A stretch of DNA of 51,479 nucleotides from Acidobacteriota bacterium (GCA_021780095.1 JAJXZK010000457.1:1-51479); one strand, 5' to 3'; shown: positions 32,789-41,843, counted from the stretch's first letter. Notes: generated from the sequence alone by a model not told the origin. Made by a program: numbers and translations.

Positions 32789-35311
32789 CTACTGAACCGT
32801 GAACGCCTGTTGCAGCGGAACATTCTCCGATGAATCCCCGATGTAGACAACAAACTTCCCCGGATCCACTTTCCATCCGTGCGTTGCCGTGTCCCAGTAG
32901 GCCAGCGAGCGCTTGTCCAGCGTGACGATCACGTGGCGAACTTCTCCCGGCTGCAGCATCACCCGGGAGAAGCCTTTCAGCTCCATCTTCGGGCGCTTCA
33001 ATGTTGCCGACGGATCGCCGACGTACACCTGCGCCACCTCCGCCCCTGCAACCGGGCCGTTATTTTTCACGTCAAACCCCACCTCAATCGGTCCATTCGG
33101 CGAGGCTGTTTGCGGCGACACGGACAGATTGCTGAACGCGAAGCCCGTATACGACAGGCCGAAACCAAAAGGAAACAGCGGCTTCACATCGCTGGTTTCG
33201 TAGTAGCGATACCCGACAAAAACTCCTTCGCTGTATCTGATGTCCCGCGTGCCGGGCAGTTCGTAATACGTTTGGTAGGTCGGATTGTCTTCAATCCGCT
33301 TCTCCCAACTGATCGGCAGTTTGCCGGATGGATTCACTTCCCCAAACAGCAGTTTTGCCAGCGCCTTGCCTGCCGCCTGCCCGCCGTACCAGGTCTGCAA
33401 CAGCGCAGGTGTGCGATCAATCCAGTTCTGCGTGGCCACGCTGCCGCCCGCCGTCAACACCACAACAGTCTTGGAATTGGCTGCCGTCGCTTCGCGAATC
33501 AACTCCTCTTGTCCGAAAGGAAGCTGATAGGTGCGATCCCGTCCCTCCGACTCTGTCGCGGGGCTGAAGCCCACTGACAGCACGACTGCGTCCGCCATTT
33601 TCGCCAGTTGGATCGCCGCCGGATCGACCAGCTTATCCTGCGCAACAATGCCGAGCGACGGCGTGTTGGTCGGTCTCCCTGGAAAATAATTGAACTGCAC
33701 CAGCACCGGTTTGCCGCTTTCCAGCGTCACATTCGCGGACTGCAAGAAGCCACCTTTTCCCTGAACTTCAGAGAAGAGATTCTTGCTATCGATCAAAATC
33801 TCGTCGTGATCTCCGCGCTGATCTTCGGCGACCACCGTGTAAACTCCCGACGTTTGCGGAATGAAATATCCGTGCCACTCCACTCGACGCGGTGTCTTGG
33901 TCTGCTGGCTCAACCACGAACTGGCCACATGATCCACGGTTTCATCTACGGTGGAGAACAGTCGATCATTGGCCGACAAAACATATTCATCGCGCTTCAG
34001 GCCGGTATGCTGGCAGGCCGCATCCGTACACCACTTCGTATTTTTGAACACATCTTCGGGCTTCGCAATTCCGGAATTCCAAAGCACATTCACTCCGGGA
34101 TGCAGGCCGTTGCTTAACCCGGTCATAAAGCTCACCGGTGCAAACGGGTCGACATGGGAACTGCCTCCGCCGCCGGGAACTGCAGGATACGCGTCCGGTC
34201 CCAGCACCGCGAGAGTGTGAATAGTGTGGCGATCCAGCGGCAACAGATGGTTTTCATTCTTCAGCAGAACCGCACCCTCCTCCGCGGACTGCAATGCGAT
34301 CGCATCGCCGTGCTGGTTGTAGAGAGAAATGCTGGGGTCAAGCTGCTCTCGATCCAGAAATCCAAACTGCATCGCGGTCCGCAGAATGCGTCGAACCTTC
34401 TGGTCGATCGTGGCCAATGTGACTTGACCGCTTTTGATGGCCGGTAGCAACGTCGCGGCCGTCATGTACTTGGCATCCGGCATTTCCAGATCGAGACCGC
34501 CATTCGCGTCCGCAATCCCATCATGCGCCGCGCCCCAGTCCGACATTACGATGCCGCGAAATCCCCAGTCCTTGCGCAACACCTGGATGTTCAGGAACGC
34601 ATTTTGTGTGGCGTGTTCGCCGTTGATCAAATTGTAGGAATCCATCACAGCACCTACGTGACCCTGTTTCACCGCAGCTTCAAACGCCGGCAGATAAATT
34701 TCCCGCAGTGTGCGCTCGTCGATGATAGAGTTCGACCGCTGCCGGTCATACTCGGAATTGTTGGCGGCGAAATGCTTTACCGTGGCGCTGACACCCTGGC
34801 TCTGCACGCCGTCGATGTAGTTGGCTGCGATTTGTCCAGCCAGAAACGGGTCTTCTCCAAAATATTCAAAGTTGCGTCCATTCATCGGCTCGCGATAAAT
34901 GTTCACTCCCGGCCCAAGCAGAAAATTCACTCCACGTGCCCGCGCATCCTCACCCAGTCCGACACCCACTTTTTCAGCCAGCGCCCGATCCCAACTCGCC
35001 GCCAATCCAATCCCGGCCGCATAGGCTGTCGAGGGTCCCCAAGTGCGCACTCCCAGCGGGCCGTCCGACATTTTCAGCCGCGGAAACCCGATGCTCGGTT
35101 CGCTGCGGATATACATGCTGTCTTCGCCGCCGATCAGCGCAATCTTCTGCTCCAGCGTCAGCTTCTCCACCATCGCATCCACTTTTTGCTCCATCGCGGG
35201 TGGAGGGGGTTGCGGACCTGGTTGGTTGGACATTTGCGCTGAAGAGTGAGCGGTACCCAGCGAAAGAAAGGCGGAAAACAGCAGCATAATTTCCCTGAAA
35301 TCTCTTCGCAC
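32789..35311 (-). CDS. Secreted GH3 beta-glucosidase with PA14-like insert
   Basis: A glycoside hydrolase family 3 enzyme, likely cleaving beta-glucosides or beta-xylosides outside the cytoplasm. I use GTG 35311 (840 aa), giving a signal peptide MRRDFREIMLLFSAFLSLGTAHSSAQ; ATG 35287 is the alternative. Domains: the (beta/alpha)8 barrel with GFPRLKMSDGPLGVRTWG, NIYREPMNGRNFEYFGEDP, KHFAANNSEYDR and the nucleophile Asp in GIVMSDWGAAHDG; the second sandwich domain, split by a PA14-like carbohydrate-binding insert near residues 470-580 (YFIPQTSGVYTVVAEDQRGD); and a C-terminal fibronectin-III-like domain (FSNLSVSPQTASPNG ... MLQPGEVRHVIVTLD). Likely periplasmic or exported. Confidence 0.93.
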   Translation of the reverse strand: MRRDFREIMLLFSAFLSLGTAHSSAQMSNQPGPQPPPPAMEQKVDAMVEKLTLEQKIALIGGEDSMYIRSEPSIGFPRLKMSDGPLGVRTWGPSTAYAAGIGLAASWDRALAEKVGVGLGEDARARGVNFLLGPGVNIYREPMNGRNFEYFGEDPFLAGQIAANYIDGVQSQGVSATVKHFAANNSEYDRQRSNSIIDERTLREIYLPAFEAAVKQGHVGAVMDSYNLINGEHATQNAFLNIQVLRKDWGFRGIVMSDWGAAHDGIADANGGLDLEMPDAKYMTAATLLPAIKSGQVTLATIDQKVRRILRTAMQFGFLDREQLDPSISLYNQHGDAIALQSAEEGAVLLKNENHLLPLDRHTIHTLAVLGPDAYPAVPGGGGSSHVDPFAPVSFMTGLSNGLHPGVNVLWNSGIAKPEDVFKNTKWCTDAACQHTGLKRDEYVLSANDRLFSTVDETVDHVASSWLSQQTKTPRRVEWHGYFIPQTSGVYTVVAEDQRGDHDEILIDSKNLFSEVQGKGGFLQSANVTLESGKPVLVQFNYFPGRPTNTPSLGIVAQDKLVDPAAIQLAKMADAVVLSVGFSPATESEGRDRTYQLPFGQEELIREATAANSKTVVVLTAGGSVATQNWIDRTPALLQTWYGGQAAGKALAKLLFGEVNPSGKLPISWEKRIEDNPTYQTYYELPGTRDIRYSEGVFVGYRYYETSDVKPLFPFGFGLSYTGFAFSNLSVSPQTASPNGPIEVGFDVKNNGPVAGAEVAQVYVGDPSATLKRPKMELKGFSRVMLQPGEVRHVIVTLDKRSLAYWDTATHGWKVDPGKFVVYIGDSSENVPLQQAFTVQ

Positions 35312-35671
35312 GGTTCGATCCCGATTCCTTTTCAACTCGTTTCTAGTCTGCAAGGTTCTATGAAGAAAATTATTGGCCTATCGACTGGCGATAGCAAGCA
35401 CAAGCCCAAATAAGCCATTCGCAATGGCCTTCGTTGGAACGAGTTTTGCGCGGCAGTCGGAGGCGAATCCCGCAAAGAAAGATGCCCAGCCTGATCGCGT
35501 TTGTTGATCCCACCAAATCTTCGTAAATGTGCTCTGATTCTGCATTGACAGCGGTATCCGGAGCTAACTACCGTGTGAAGACGCGTAGCCGCATCCCCCA
35601 AGCGGTGGCCTACGCGTCCTCCCTGTTGATTGAGCATCCGAGCTCTCCGACGTCCGTGAAAGGAAAATCCC
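35312..35671. other. Divergent intergenic region, GH3 / propeller gene
   Basis: About 360 bp between divergent genes. It holds TTGACA at 35545-35550, a possible -35, with TAACTA 14 bp on, so the spacing is poor. The strong hairpin at 35581-35617 lies between this and the AAAGGA ribosome site of the plus-strand gene. I see no small gene. Confidence 0.5.
35581..35617 (+). promoter_or_regulatory. Leader hairpin upstream of the propeller gene
   Basis: ACGCGTAG (35581-35588) pairs exactly with CTACGCGT (35610-35617); after one bulged base, CCGC pairs with GCGG/GTGG. The loop carries a run of C. The 37-nt element lies 55 nt before the start codon with no U-run, so it would be a 5'-UTR structure or a protein-binding palindrome, not a terminator. 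Confidence 0.5.
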
Positions 35672-36808
35672 ATGAACAACACTCTCATTCCTGAAGTTGA
35701 TCCATCCACCCATCCACGTGTCATCGATAACGGCCGGAATCGTCTGGGTCTGGCACTTTCGATCGGCGCAATGCTGATATTTTTCGCAGCCGCGTTGTCC
35801 GCCCAGGCCACGGATGATACTCAGCCCTTCCTTCCCAATCCCGTACGCAGCGTTTCCACAGTGCCCGCCAATGGAGATGTGAATCCCTATGGCGTCGCAT
35901 TTGTGCCGACTCACCTAACCATTGGAATGCTTCATCCCGGAGACGTTCTTGTCTCCAACTTCAACAACAGTAAAAACCTGCAAGGAACAGGAACCAGCAT
36001 TGTTCGTGTGCCCGCGAAGGGCAAGCCAACGCTGTTTTTTCAAGGGCCGTCCAATATTGGGCTCTCAACGGCATTGCATGTTCTTAAGTCCGGTGTTGTG
36101 CTGGTGGGTAATTTCCCCTCAACCGACGGAACATGTGCAACAGCCCGTTCAGGATCCATCCTGGTGATCAACGCATGGGGCAAACTCATTGGCCGCATAG
36201 CGAACAACTACATCGATGGCCCATGGGACTCCGCGATCATTGACAATGGAAACAAAGCGACACTTTTTGTTGCAAATGGTTTGAGCGGAACAGTCACCCG
36301 TTTGGACCTTTCGTGGACCAACGCGAAGATGGTGCAGAGCACTGTCCAGATAGGTTCGGGCTACGCGCACCAGTGTGACCCGGTGACGTTCGTGGATGCC
36401 CCAACCGGCCTTGTCTACAATCCAAAAACTGGCGATCTATACGTCGCCTCGACGGCGGACAATAAAGTCTTTGCCCTCCATGACGCGGCGACGACGGACA
36501 AAGACCAGGGAACAGGGCGGGTGGTCTACGAGGACAATACCCACTTGCACGGTCCGCTCGGCATGACGATGGCGCCAAATGGTCATTTGCTGGTCAGCAA
36601 TAACGACGCGATCAATTCTGACCCGTCCCACCCCAGCGAGATTGTCGAGTTTACCCTCCGAGGCCACTTCGTCAAGCAACTCTCCGTGGATCCCGCGCAG
36701 GGCGGTTCGTTTGGTTTGAATGTGCAGACCGTCAACGACGTCGCCACATTCGCTGCGGTCGATGACAACGCCAGCGTGCTGCTGATTTGGACTCTGCCGC
36801 AACAGTAA
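35672..36808 (+). CDS. Secreted propeller-like protein of unknown function
   Basis: A 378-residue protein. After a 25-residue hydrophilic N-terminus comes a hydrophobic segment (RLGLALSIGAMLIFFAAALSAQA) that acts as a signal. The mature part has repeated NHL/SMP-30-like blades: PYGVAFVPTHLTIGMLHPGDVLVSNFNN, SGVVLVGNFPSTDGTC, TLFVANGLSGTVTRLD, GLVYNPKTGDLYVASTADNKVFAL and GPLGMTMAPNGHLLVSNNDAINSD. No catalytic motif can be named. The start ATG at 35672 follows AAAGGAAA. Such propellers bind proteins or sugars at the cell surface; role unknown. Confidence 0.8.
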   Translation: MNNTLIPEVDPSTHPRVIDNGRNRLGLALSIGAMLIFFAAALSAQATDDTQPFLPNPVRSVSTVPANGDVNPYGVAFVPTHLTIGMLHPGDVLVSNFNNSKNLQGTGTSIVRVPAKGKPTLFFQGPSNIGLSTALHVLKSGVVLVGNFPSTDGTCATARSGSILVINAWGKLIGRIANNYIDGPWDSAIIDNGNKATLFVANGLSGTVTRLDLSWTNAKMVQSTVQIGSGYAHQCDPVTFVDAPTGLVYNPKTGDLYVASTADNKVFALHDAATTDKDQGTGRVVYEDNTHLHGPLGMTMAPNGHLLVSNNDAINSDPSHPSEIVEFTLRGHFVKQLSVDPAQGGSFGLNVQTVNDVATFAAVDDNASVLLIWTLPQQ

Positions 36809-36935
36809 CAACGGTCATCTGATCGGCGGCATCAACCTCTTCGACAGCGCACGGCGTCGCTGCCCTGCCTGACGAGGAGTTGCCAACGTATCCCTCCGTC
36901 GAGCGATGCGTGGTGCAGCTCTGTCCCAACTCAGG

Positions 36936-36964
36936 TTGTGACCGCTCACACAGTTCGTTATAGT
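36936..36964 (+). promoter_or_regulatory. Promoter of tRNA-Glu
   Basis: TTGTGA (36936-36941), a 17-bp spacer and TATAGT (36959-36964) form a good sigma-70-type promoter, with the tRNA 5' end 14 nt behind the -10 box. Confidence 0.7.
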
Positions 36965-36977
36965 GAGAAGGGCACAG

Positions 36978-37052
36978 GGCGCTATCGTCTAGGGGTTAGG
37001 ACGTGAGATTCTCAATCTTAAAACACGGGTTCGATTCCCGTTAGCGCTACCA
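36978..37052 (+). tRNA. tRNA-Glu (anticodon CTC)
   Basis: A 75-nt tRNA with encoded CCA. The acceptor stem GGCGCTA pairs with TAGCGCT (first pair G-U), the D-arm begins GTCTAGGGG, the anticodon stem is TGAGA/TCTTA with loop TTCTCAA so the anticodon CTC lies at 37011-37013, the T-arm is ACGGG-TTCGATT-CCCGT, then A and CCA. Its 3' end borders integrase remnants, as in tRNA-targeted genomic islands. Confidence 0.95.
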
Positions 37053-37213
37053 AGTCAACTTCCAGCCGCTTCCACTAGCATCCACAAATCAATAAAATTC
37101 AGACATTTAGGGCTCCCAATCGTCCAGCAAGGGGCATCAAGATCCATTGACATCCGGAGGCAAGTGGGCGCGAAGCATAGGGCATTTTACTTTTGCTGTA
37201 TGGAGTTGCCCCC
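37053..37213. other. Region between tRNA-Glu and the integrase remnant
   Basis: No intact gene. At about 37152-37190 one frame reads SGGKWARSIGHFTFAV, which is weakly like the SGGKWWRxKYRF segment of DUF4102-type integrases, and the DNA here resembles that at 37304-37340 (CCGGAGG ... ATAGGGCATT). This may be a second, out-of-order scrap of the same kind of gene. Confidence 0.35.
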
Positions 37214-37400
37214 ATGCCCCTGACCGCCTCTACCGTCCGCAATGCCAAGTCTGGCAAAGAGTCCCTCAAACGTTGCGACGGGCTCAAATTTTAATTTCTC
37301 CAGCCGGAGGAAATGGTCGCGCCCGAAATAGGGCATTCCTTGGCAACGCCCATGCTCCGCACGGACACGCCGCGTCCTCTATGTAAACCATTCAAGGTGA
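37214..37400 (+). pseudogene. Remnant of a tyrosine recombinase (DUF4102-type integrase) N-terminus
   Basis: The ATG at 37214 opens MPLTASTVRNAKSGKESLKR then CDGLKF and a stop at 37292. This matches the common start of DUF4102-type integrases (MPLTDxAIRNAKPG.. DGGGLYLLV). Another frame continues at about 37291 with LISPAGGNGRARNRAFLGN, like the LxVxPSGGKxWRxRYRFxG block that should follow, implying a frameshift. Nothing of the catalytic domain (R..HxxR..Y) is visible after it. It is a decayed scrap about 160 bp behind tRNA-Glu, the usual target of such enzymes. Confidence 0.6.
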
Positions 37401-37560
37401 GCAGTCGCGTGTCAGCCCCGCGTGCGCTCCGATATCGCCAGAATTCGCCGAGTGCAGTTTGCGGTTCGATCAGCTCGGATGCGCCCTGAGTGGCGCTGAG
37501 GCCATGATTTCATCATTGTTTGGAACAGGGGATAGCGCGCTGTACCATCACCGACAGCTT
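37401..37560. other. Non-coding stretch behind the integrase remnant
   Basis: I see no gene, repeat of the tRNA 3' end, or clear terminator here. The VWA gene on the minus strand ends at 37561. Confidence 0.4.
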
Positions 37561-38811
37561 CTAGTGAATGGTCTTCATCTTGCGGGAGAGGAAGTCCATC
37601 AGCAGGTACTGGCCGAGATTTTCCGGGGTGGTGAAATACGCCTTGCCCTTGCACATGGCCGAGACGCGCTGCACAAACTGCACCAGTCCCGGATCGGAGG
37701 CCAGCATGAAGGTGTTGATCATGATGCCGGAGCGCTTGCAGCGGGCGACTTCTTCTAAAGTTTCGTGGACGACCAGCGGGTCGAGCCCGAAGGCGCTTTT
37801 GTAAATGCGCCCATCCGGGAGCGTCAGCGCCGAAGGCTTGCCGTCCGTGATCATTACAATCTGCTTCATGTCTTTGCGCTGGCGAGCCAGGATGCGCTGC
37901 GACAGGCGCAGGCCTTCGCGGGTATTGGTGTAGTAGGGGCCGACCTGGGCCCGCGCCAATTGCGAAAGCGGTAACTCCTCCGCAGAGTCATGGAATAACA
38001 CCAGCGACAAGGTGTCACCCGGGTATTGCGTGCGCACCAGATGCGACAGCGCCATGGCCACTCGCTTGGCCGGTGTGAAACGGTCTTCTCCGTACAAAAT
38101 CATGGAGTGGGAACAGTCCAGCATCACCACCGTGGCACAGGAGCTCTGATACTCCGACTGATGCACGTGCAGGTCGCTGTATTCCAGGTTTAGCGGCAGC
38201 GTGAGCCCTTCGCGGGCGAGAGCGGAGCTGAGGGTGGCAGTTGCGTCGAGATTCAACGTGTCACCGAATTCATACAGGCGCGCGCCGCCGCTGATTTCGA
38301 CCCCGGTGGAGAGCTCGCGGGTATCATGGCGGCCGAAGGAAGACTTGCCGAGCGAGCCCAGCAGGTCACGCAACGTTTTGTAGCCGAGAAAATCCAGCCC
38401 CTTGTCCGTGACCTGGAATCGAACCTCCGGCGCGGCTGCGGTTTCTCCACTGGCCGGAGACACAATGCCAGCTTGCGGCGCTTGCGGCTGGCCGCGGTCG
38501 AACTGCACATAGTTTTCCTGCTCCATACGATTGAGCAACTGCTCAATCAATTTTTCGAGCTCGCCATCCCCCGTCAGCTGGTCAATTTTCTCCTGAATCG
38601 CTTCGTCGAACAGATTCCCATATTCCAGCGCCTGCCGCATGGCTTCTCGCAAGTCGTCGAGCGTCTGGTCGCCCCGCATTTCCTGAAAGCGACTGAAGGG
38701 AGACTGGAAGCCGGAATCCAGCAGAAAATCCGACAGCGCCTCGAGTAACGACTCCATCTCCAACTCGTCTGCCAGGTCGCCCGTGTATTTGCTGTATCGA
38801 ATGCGCTTCAT
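37561..38811 (-). CDS. VWA-domain protein paired with the MoxR-type ATPase
   Basis: A 416-residue protein. The first 230 residues are mainly helical and charged ([41 protein letters not shown]). A C-terminal von Willebrand factor A domain carries the metal site: [31 protein letters not shown] (DxSxS), with later [14 protein letters not shown] and [11 protein letters not shown]. No signal or membrane helix. It starts 32 bp behind the AAA+ gene on the same strand. MoxR-VWA pairs act as chaperones that load metals or remodel a partner complex; the partner here is unknown. Confidence 0.9.
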   Translation of the reverse strand: MKRIRYSKYTGDLADELEMESLLEALSDFLLDSGFQSPFSRFQEMRGDQTLDDLREAMRQALEYGNLFDEAIQEKIDQLTGDGELEKLIEQLLNRMEQENYVQFDRGQPQAPQAGIVSPASGETAAAPEVRFQVTDKGLDFLGYKTLRDLLGSLGKSSFGRHDTRELSTGVEISGGARLYEFGDTLNLDATATLSSALAREGLTLPLNLEYSDLHVHQSEYQSSCATVVMLDCSHSMILYGEDRFTPAKRVAMALSHLVRTQYPGDTLSLVLFHDSAEELPLSQLARAQVGPYYTNTREGLRLSQRILARQRKDMKQIVMITDGKPSALTLPDGRIYKSAFGLDPLVVHETLEEVARCKRSGIMINTFMLASDPGLVQFVQRVSAMCKGKAYFTTPENLGQYLLMDFLSRKMKTIH

Positions 38812-38843
38812 CGTTTGCCCAAAAGAAACTTTGCCAGCGGAGT

Positions 38844-40379
38844 TCAGTTATAGACCTTGCGTCCCCGCTTTCCAGTCAGGTCGTCGGGATCGCGTTCTCC
38901 GCGGGATCGTTCTGCGCCACGTTCCGTCCGCTCCCCGGGGTAGGCTGGCCGTTCAGGAGCGATAAAGCCGCGTTCTTCATTGCGGCTGATGCGACGGTGG
39001 GCCACCATGCCTTCCAGCAGAAACTCCGCTGCCGATACGATGCGTTCCGGCGCGTCCGTGGCGCGGATTCCGAGCGGCGCCAGAGTGTCCACCAATCCCT
39101 GGATCTGGTTTAGTTCGGTCAGCATCTCCGCCGCCGGCTGGTCATCCTGCATTTTGATGTGGCCGCCGAGATTGAACCATTGCTCAATCGGCTGCGTGTT
39201 GGTGCCCGCAAAATAATGATCGAACACCTGCGCGATGGACTGGCGAACGATTTCTCGCACCACTGTTTCCGGCCCGCGCATCTCGCCCTCGTACTCCAGC
39301 TCAATCTTTCCGGTGATTCCGGGAAGCGCGCTGTACAGATCCCCGGCCCGCGGGACCGCCAGCGATTCGCCATGCAGAATGGCACGACGTTCGGCGTTGG
39401 AGACGACTAGCTCCATGGTGCTGATGGGCAGCCGCTGACTGACGCCGCTGCGGCGATCGACTTTCTTGTCCTCACGTGCCGTAAAGGCAATCTGTTCGAC
39501 GATCGAGCGAATGTAGCCAGGAATCTCGGTCTTCATCAGGCCTCGCTCGGTCCAGGCTTCCTGGCCGGTGATGGCGATGCCTTCGACCAAGGTGAGCGGA
39601 TAGTGAGTGCGAATTTCCGATCCGATGCGATCTTTCAACGGGGTGACGATCTTGCCGCGCGCTGTGTAGTCTTCCGGGTTGGCGCTGAAGATGAGCGCAA
39701 CATCGAGTGCCAGGCGGACAGGATGGCCTTTGATCTGCACATCGCCTTCCTGCATTATGTTGAACAACGCGACCTGGATCTTTCCGGCCAGGTCGGGCAG
39801 CTCATTCAGCGCAAAGATGCCGCGGTTGGCACGCGGCAGCAGACCATAGTGGATATTCATTTCGCTCGACAGATGTTGTCCGCTGCGGGCTGCTTTAATG
39901 GGATCAAGGTCGCCAATTAAGTCGGCCACGGTAACGTCGGGGGTGGCGAGCTTCTCCACGTAGCGCTGATCGCGCGGCAGCCATGCGATGGCCGTCGAGT
40001 CACCATGTTCCGCCAAGCGATCCTTGCAGGCGCGGCATAAGGGCGCATAGGGATTGTCACGAATTTCGCATCCGGCGATATACGGAATGGTTTCGTCGAG
40101 CAATGCCGTCAGCGCCCTCAGAATGCGGCTCTTCGCCTGCCCGCGCAGGCCGAGCAGAATGAAGTTATGACGCGACAGCACCGCGTTCACAATCTGCGGA
40201 ACGACCGTATCGTCATAGCCGACGATACCCGGGAACAGCGTATCTTTGGCGCGCAGGCGTTCAATCAGATGCTCGCGCATCTCATCCTTCACCGTGCGCC
40301 GCGCCAGCCGCGCTTCAGAGAACTGAGTGCTGCGCCGCAACTCACCGAGCGTCGCCGGAAGTTGGGTTGAATTCGACAT
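38844..40379 (-). CDS. MoxR/Mg-chelatase-like AAA+ ATPase
   Basis: A 511-residue AAA+ protein of the magnesium-chelatase/MoxR group. Walker A is LLGLRGQAKSRILRAL; Walker B reads GIFALNELPDL (Asn replaces the usual Asp of DE); sensor 1 is VALIFSANPEDY; the lid region RSGVSQRLPISTMELVVSNAERRAIL follows. An inserted segment CEIRDNPYAPLCRACKDRLAEHG has three Cys and may bind zinc. The C-terminus is strongly charged (RTERGAERSRGERDPDDLTGKRG). It precedes the VWA gene and they surely act together. The 176-nt leader holds four complementary segments. The start ATG is behind AAGGGGGCAGGC. Confidence 0.9.
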   Translation of the reverse strand: MSNSTQLPATLGELRRSTQFSEARLARRTVKDEMREHLIERLRAKDTLFPGIVGYDDTVVPQIVNAVLSRHNFILLGLRGQAKSRILRALTALLDETIPYIAGCEIRDNPYAPLCRACKDRLAEHGDSTAIAWLPRDQRYVEKLATPDVTVADLIGDLDPIKAARSGQHLSSEMNIHYGLLPRANRGIFALNELPDLAGKIQVALFNIMQEGDVQIKGHPVRLALDVALIFSANPEDYTARGKIVTPLKDRIGSEIRTHYPLTLVEGIAITGQEAWTERGLMKTEIPGYIRSIVEQIAFTAREDKKVDRRSGVSQRLPISTMELVVSNAERRAILHGESLAVPRAGDLYSALPGITGKIELEYEGEMRGPETVVREIVRQSIAQVFDHYFAGTNTQPIEQWFNLGGHIKMQDDQPAAEMLTELNQIQGLVDTLAPLGIRATDAPERIVSAAEFLLEGMVAHRRISRNEERGFIAPERPAYPGERTERGAERSRGERDPDDLTGKRGRKVYN

Positions 40380-40426
40380 GCCTGCCCCCTTGGGTCTTAG
40401 ACGTGTGTTGATGGGGAATGGTTCTT

Positions 40427-40507
40427 ACTTCCTTCGATGCGTTTTCACGCGGTCACGAACGGGCGGCACTGTTAAGGAAGTCAATTCCTTCCTGAGGCGG
40501 GAAGGAA
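40427..40507 (-). promoter_or_regulatory. Leader with four alternately pairing segments before the MoxR-type gene
   Basis: Read on the minus strand, the order is TTCCTTCC (40507-40500), GGAAGGAA (40492-40485), ACTTCCTT (40481-40474) and AAGGAAGT (40434-40427). Segments 1:2 can pair over 8 bp, 2:3 over 6 bp and 3:4 over 8 bp, and a GCGT-GAAA-ACGC hairpin lies between 3 and 4. This is the geometry of an attenuator, though no U-run follows. It may instead be a four-fold operator. Confidence 0.5.
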
Positions 40508-40555
40508 GCGGTTGGTGCGCATGGCAACTCGAATCACCTGAGTGGCCCGAACGGT

Positions 40556-41164
40556 CTACATCACGAAGCCATTTCGTGCCGCAGTTCTTGCGCCGACGGA
40601 GCCGCATTGCAGCTTGGGCAGGATCAATTGATAAAACTCCATCAGGCGCGCGGTGCGTTCACTGTCGGAGTGAAGGTGCAGCAGTTCCTGCTTGAAGTCC
40701 AGATCCGCCGGAATGGCGGATGCCAACAGAAAAGCGACTGGCTGGTTCAGATCCAGCTGGGGAAATTCCGTGGCGGCATTTCCAGACAGCTCCATCATTT
40801 CCATATGCAGCGCCGCGCATTGCTCGCGATCGCGGCGCGTGGAGCCGGGATCCTGGTCGGCGAGAAAATCGACTTCTGCCTCCAGGAAACTTCGTCCCTC
40901 CACCAGGGATTCGATTTCAAACCGGCGCTCGCCGCGGCATAGAATATCGAGCCGTCCGTCCGGATAGCGGTGCATCACGGTAATGATTTTCGCGGTGCAT
41001 CCAATGATGGGCAGCCCCTCTCGCCGGGCACGCACCATTCCGAATTCGCTGTGGCACTGGAGGCATTCCCCAATCAGCTCTTTGTAGCGGTCTTCAAAGA
41101 TGTGCAGCTGCAAAGCTGTCCCGGGGAACAACACCAGATCGAGCGGGAATAACGGAATCTTCAT
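40556..41164 (-). CDS. LON substrate-binding domain protein (stand-alone)
   Basis: A 202-residue protein made only of the LON N-terminal substrate-binding domain, without ATPase or protease domains. It begins MKIPLFPLDLVLFPGTALQLHIFEDRYKELI and continues GLPIIGCTAKIITVMHRYPDGRLDILCRGERRFEIESLVEGRSFLEAEVDFLAD, then a helical part ending in LMEFYQLILPKL. The ATG at 41164 follows GGAGAGAGA. Such proteins bind unfolded peptides or act in quality control; exact role unknown. It lies before the MoxR-type gene on the same strand. Confidence 0.88.
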   Translation of the reverse strand: MKIPLFPLDLVLFPGTALQLHIFEDRYKELIGECLQCHSEFGMVRARREGLPIIGCTAKIITVMHRYPDGRLDILCRGERRFEIESLVEGRSFLEAEVDFLADQDPGSTRRDREQCAALHMEMMELSGNAATEFPQLDLNQPVAFLLASAIPADLDFKQELLHLHSDSERTARLMEFYQLILPKLQCGSVGARTAARNGFVM

Positions 41165-41305
41165 TCTCTCTCCAGCTTGATTTCTGCTCCGATGTTCGAA
41201 GCGGTCTCATCCAATCGAAACCGCTCGATGCGTCCGACGTGAGAAACGCAATTGAAGCCGACCTCAGGTCGCTGGCCGAAGTCGCGACGCCACAGGTGTC
41301 AATTC

Positions 41306-41635
41306 CTAGGCGTCCGGACTCGCCAATTCCTCCAGCATTCCAGTCATCTCTGCCAAGGCATGCTGGTTGCCGGTACGGCGCGCAGACTCGATGCCGGCGC
41401 GCAAACGCGCTACCGCCTGCTGCGTGTCACCACTAGCCATCAATGTTTGCGCAGCCATTTGATAGCCGGCGGTGTAGTCCGGATGCAACTTCTCGAGCGC
41501 ATCATACTGCTCCATCGCCAATCCAGTCTCGCCGCGCTGGGAATACTCGATCGCGAGCCCATAGCGAGCAAACGCATTCCCTGGGTCCTGCGCCAATATT
41601 TCTGTGAATGCCGCCACTTTGTCGACGCTCATCAT
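41306..41635 (-). CDS. Small tetratricopeptide-repeat protein
   Basis: A 109-residue protein of about three TPR units: FTEILAQDPGNAFARYGLAIEYSQRGETGLAMEQYDALEKLHPDYTAGYQMAAQTLMASGDTQQAVARLRAGIESA. No signal or membrane segment, so it is a cytoplasmic scaffold for protein binding. The start is at 41635 (second Met one codon on). It precedes the LON-domain gene by about 140 bp. Confidence 0.8.
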   Translation of the reverse strand: MMSVDKVAAFTEILAQDPGNAFARYGLAIEYSQRGETGLAMEQYDALEKLHPDYTAGYQMAAQTLMASGDTQQAVARLRAGIESARRTGNQHALAEMTGMLEELASPDA

Positions 41636-41843
41636 CCCTCGAAGTATTGCAGCGTGCTTCCGTCACGGCAGCAGCCATCACCCTTCCACCTTACGGCGTC
41701 ATGGCGCACATCTCAAGCCTTCCAGCGACAGGAACTTTCGCAGCGTAAAATAAAAGTTCCCTTTGCGGTAGCGTCCCGCACATACCGGTCATACGCAAAC
41801 TACACTTGGGGGCCGCGCCAAGGCGAAACCAGGAGCACCACAC

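Noticed and set aside
41185..41230. GAAGCGGT ... ACCGCTCG repeat as a terminator for the TPR gene
   Set aside because: The stem is only about 6 bp around a 13-nt loop and has no U-run.
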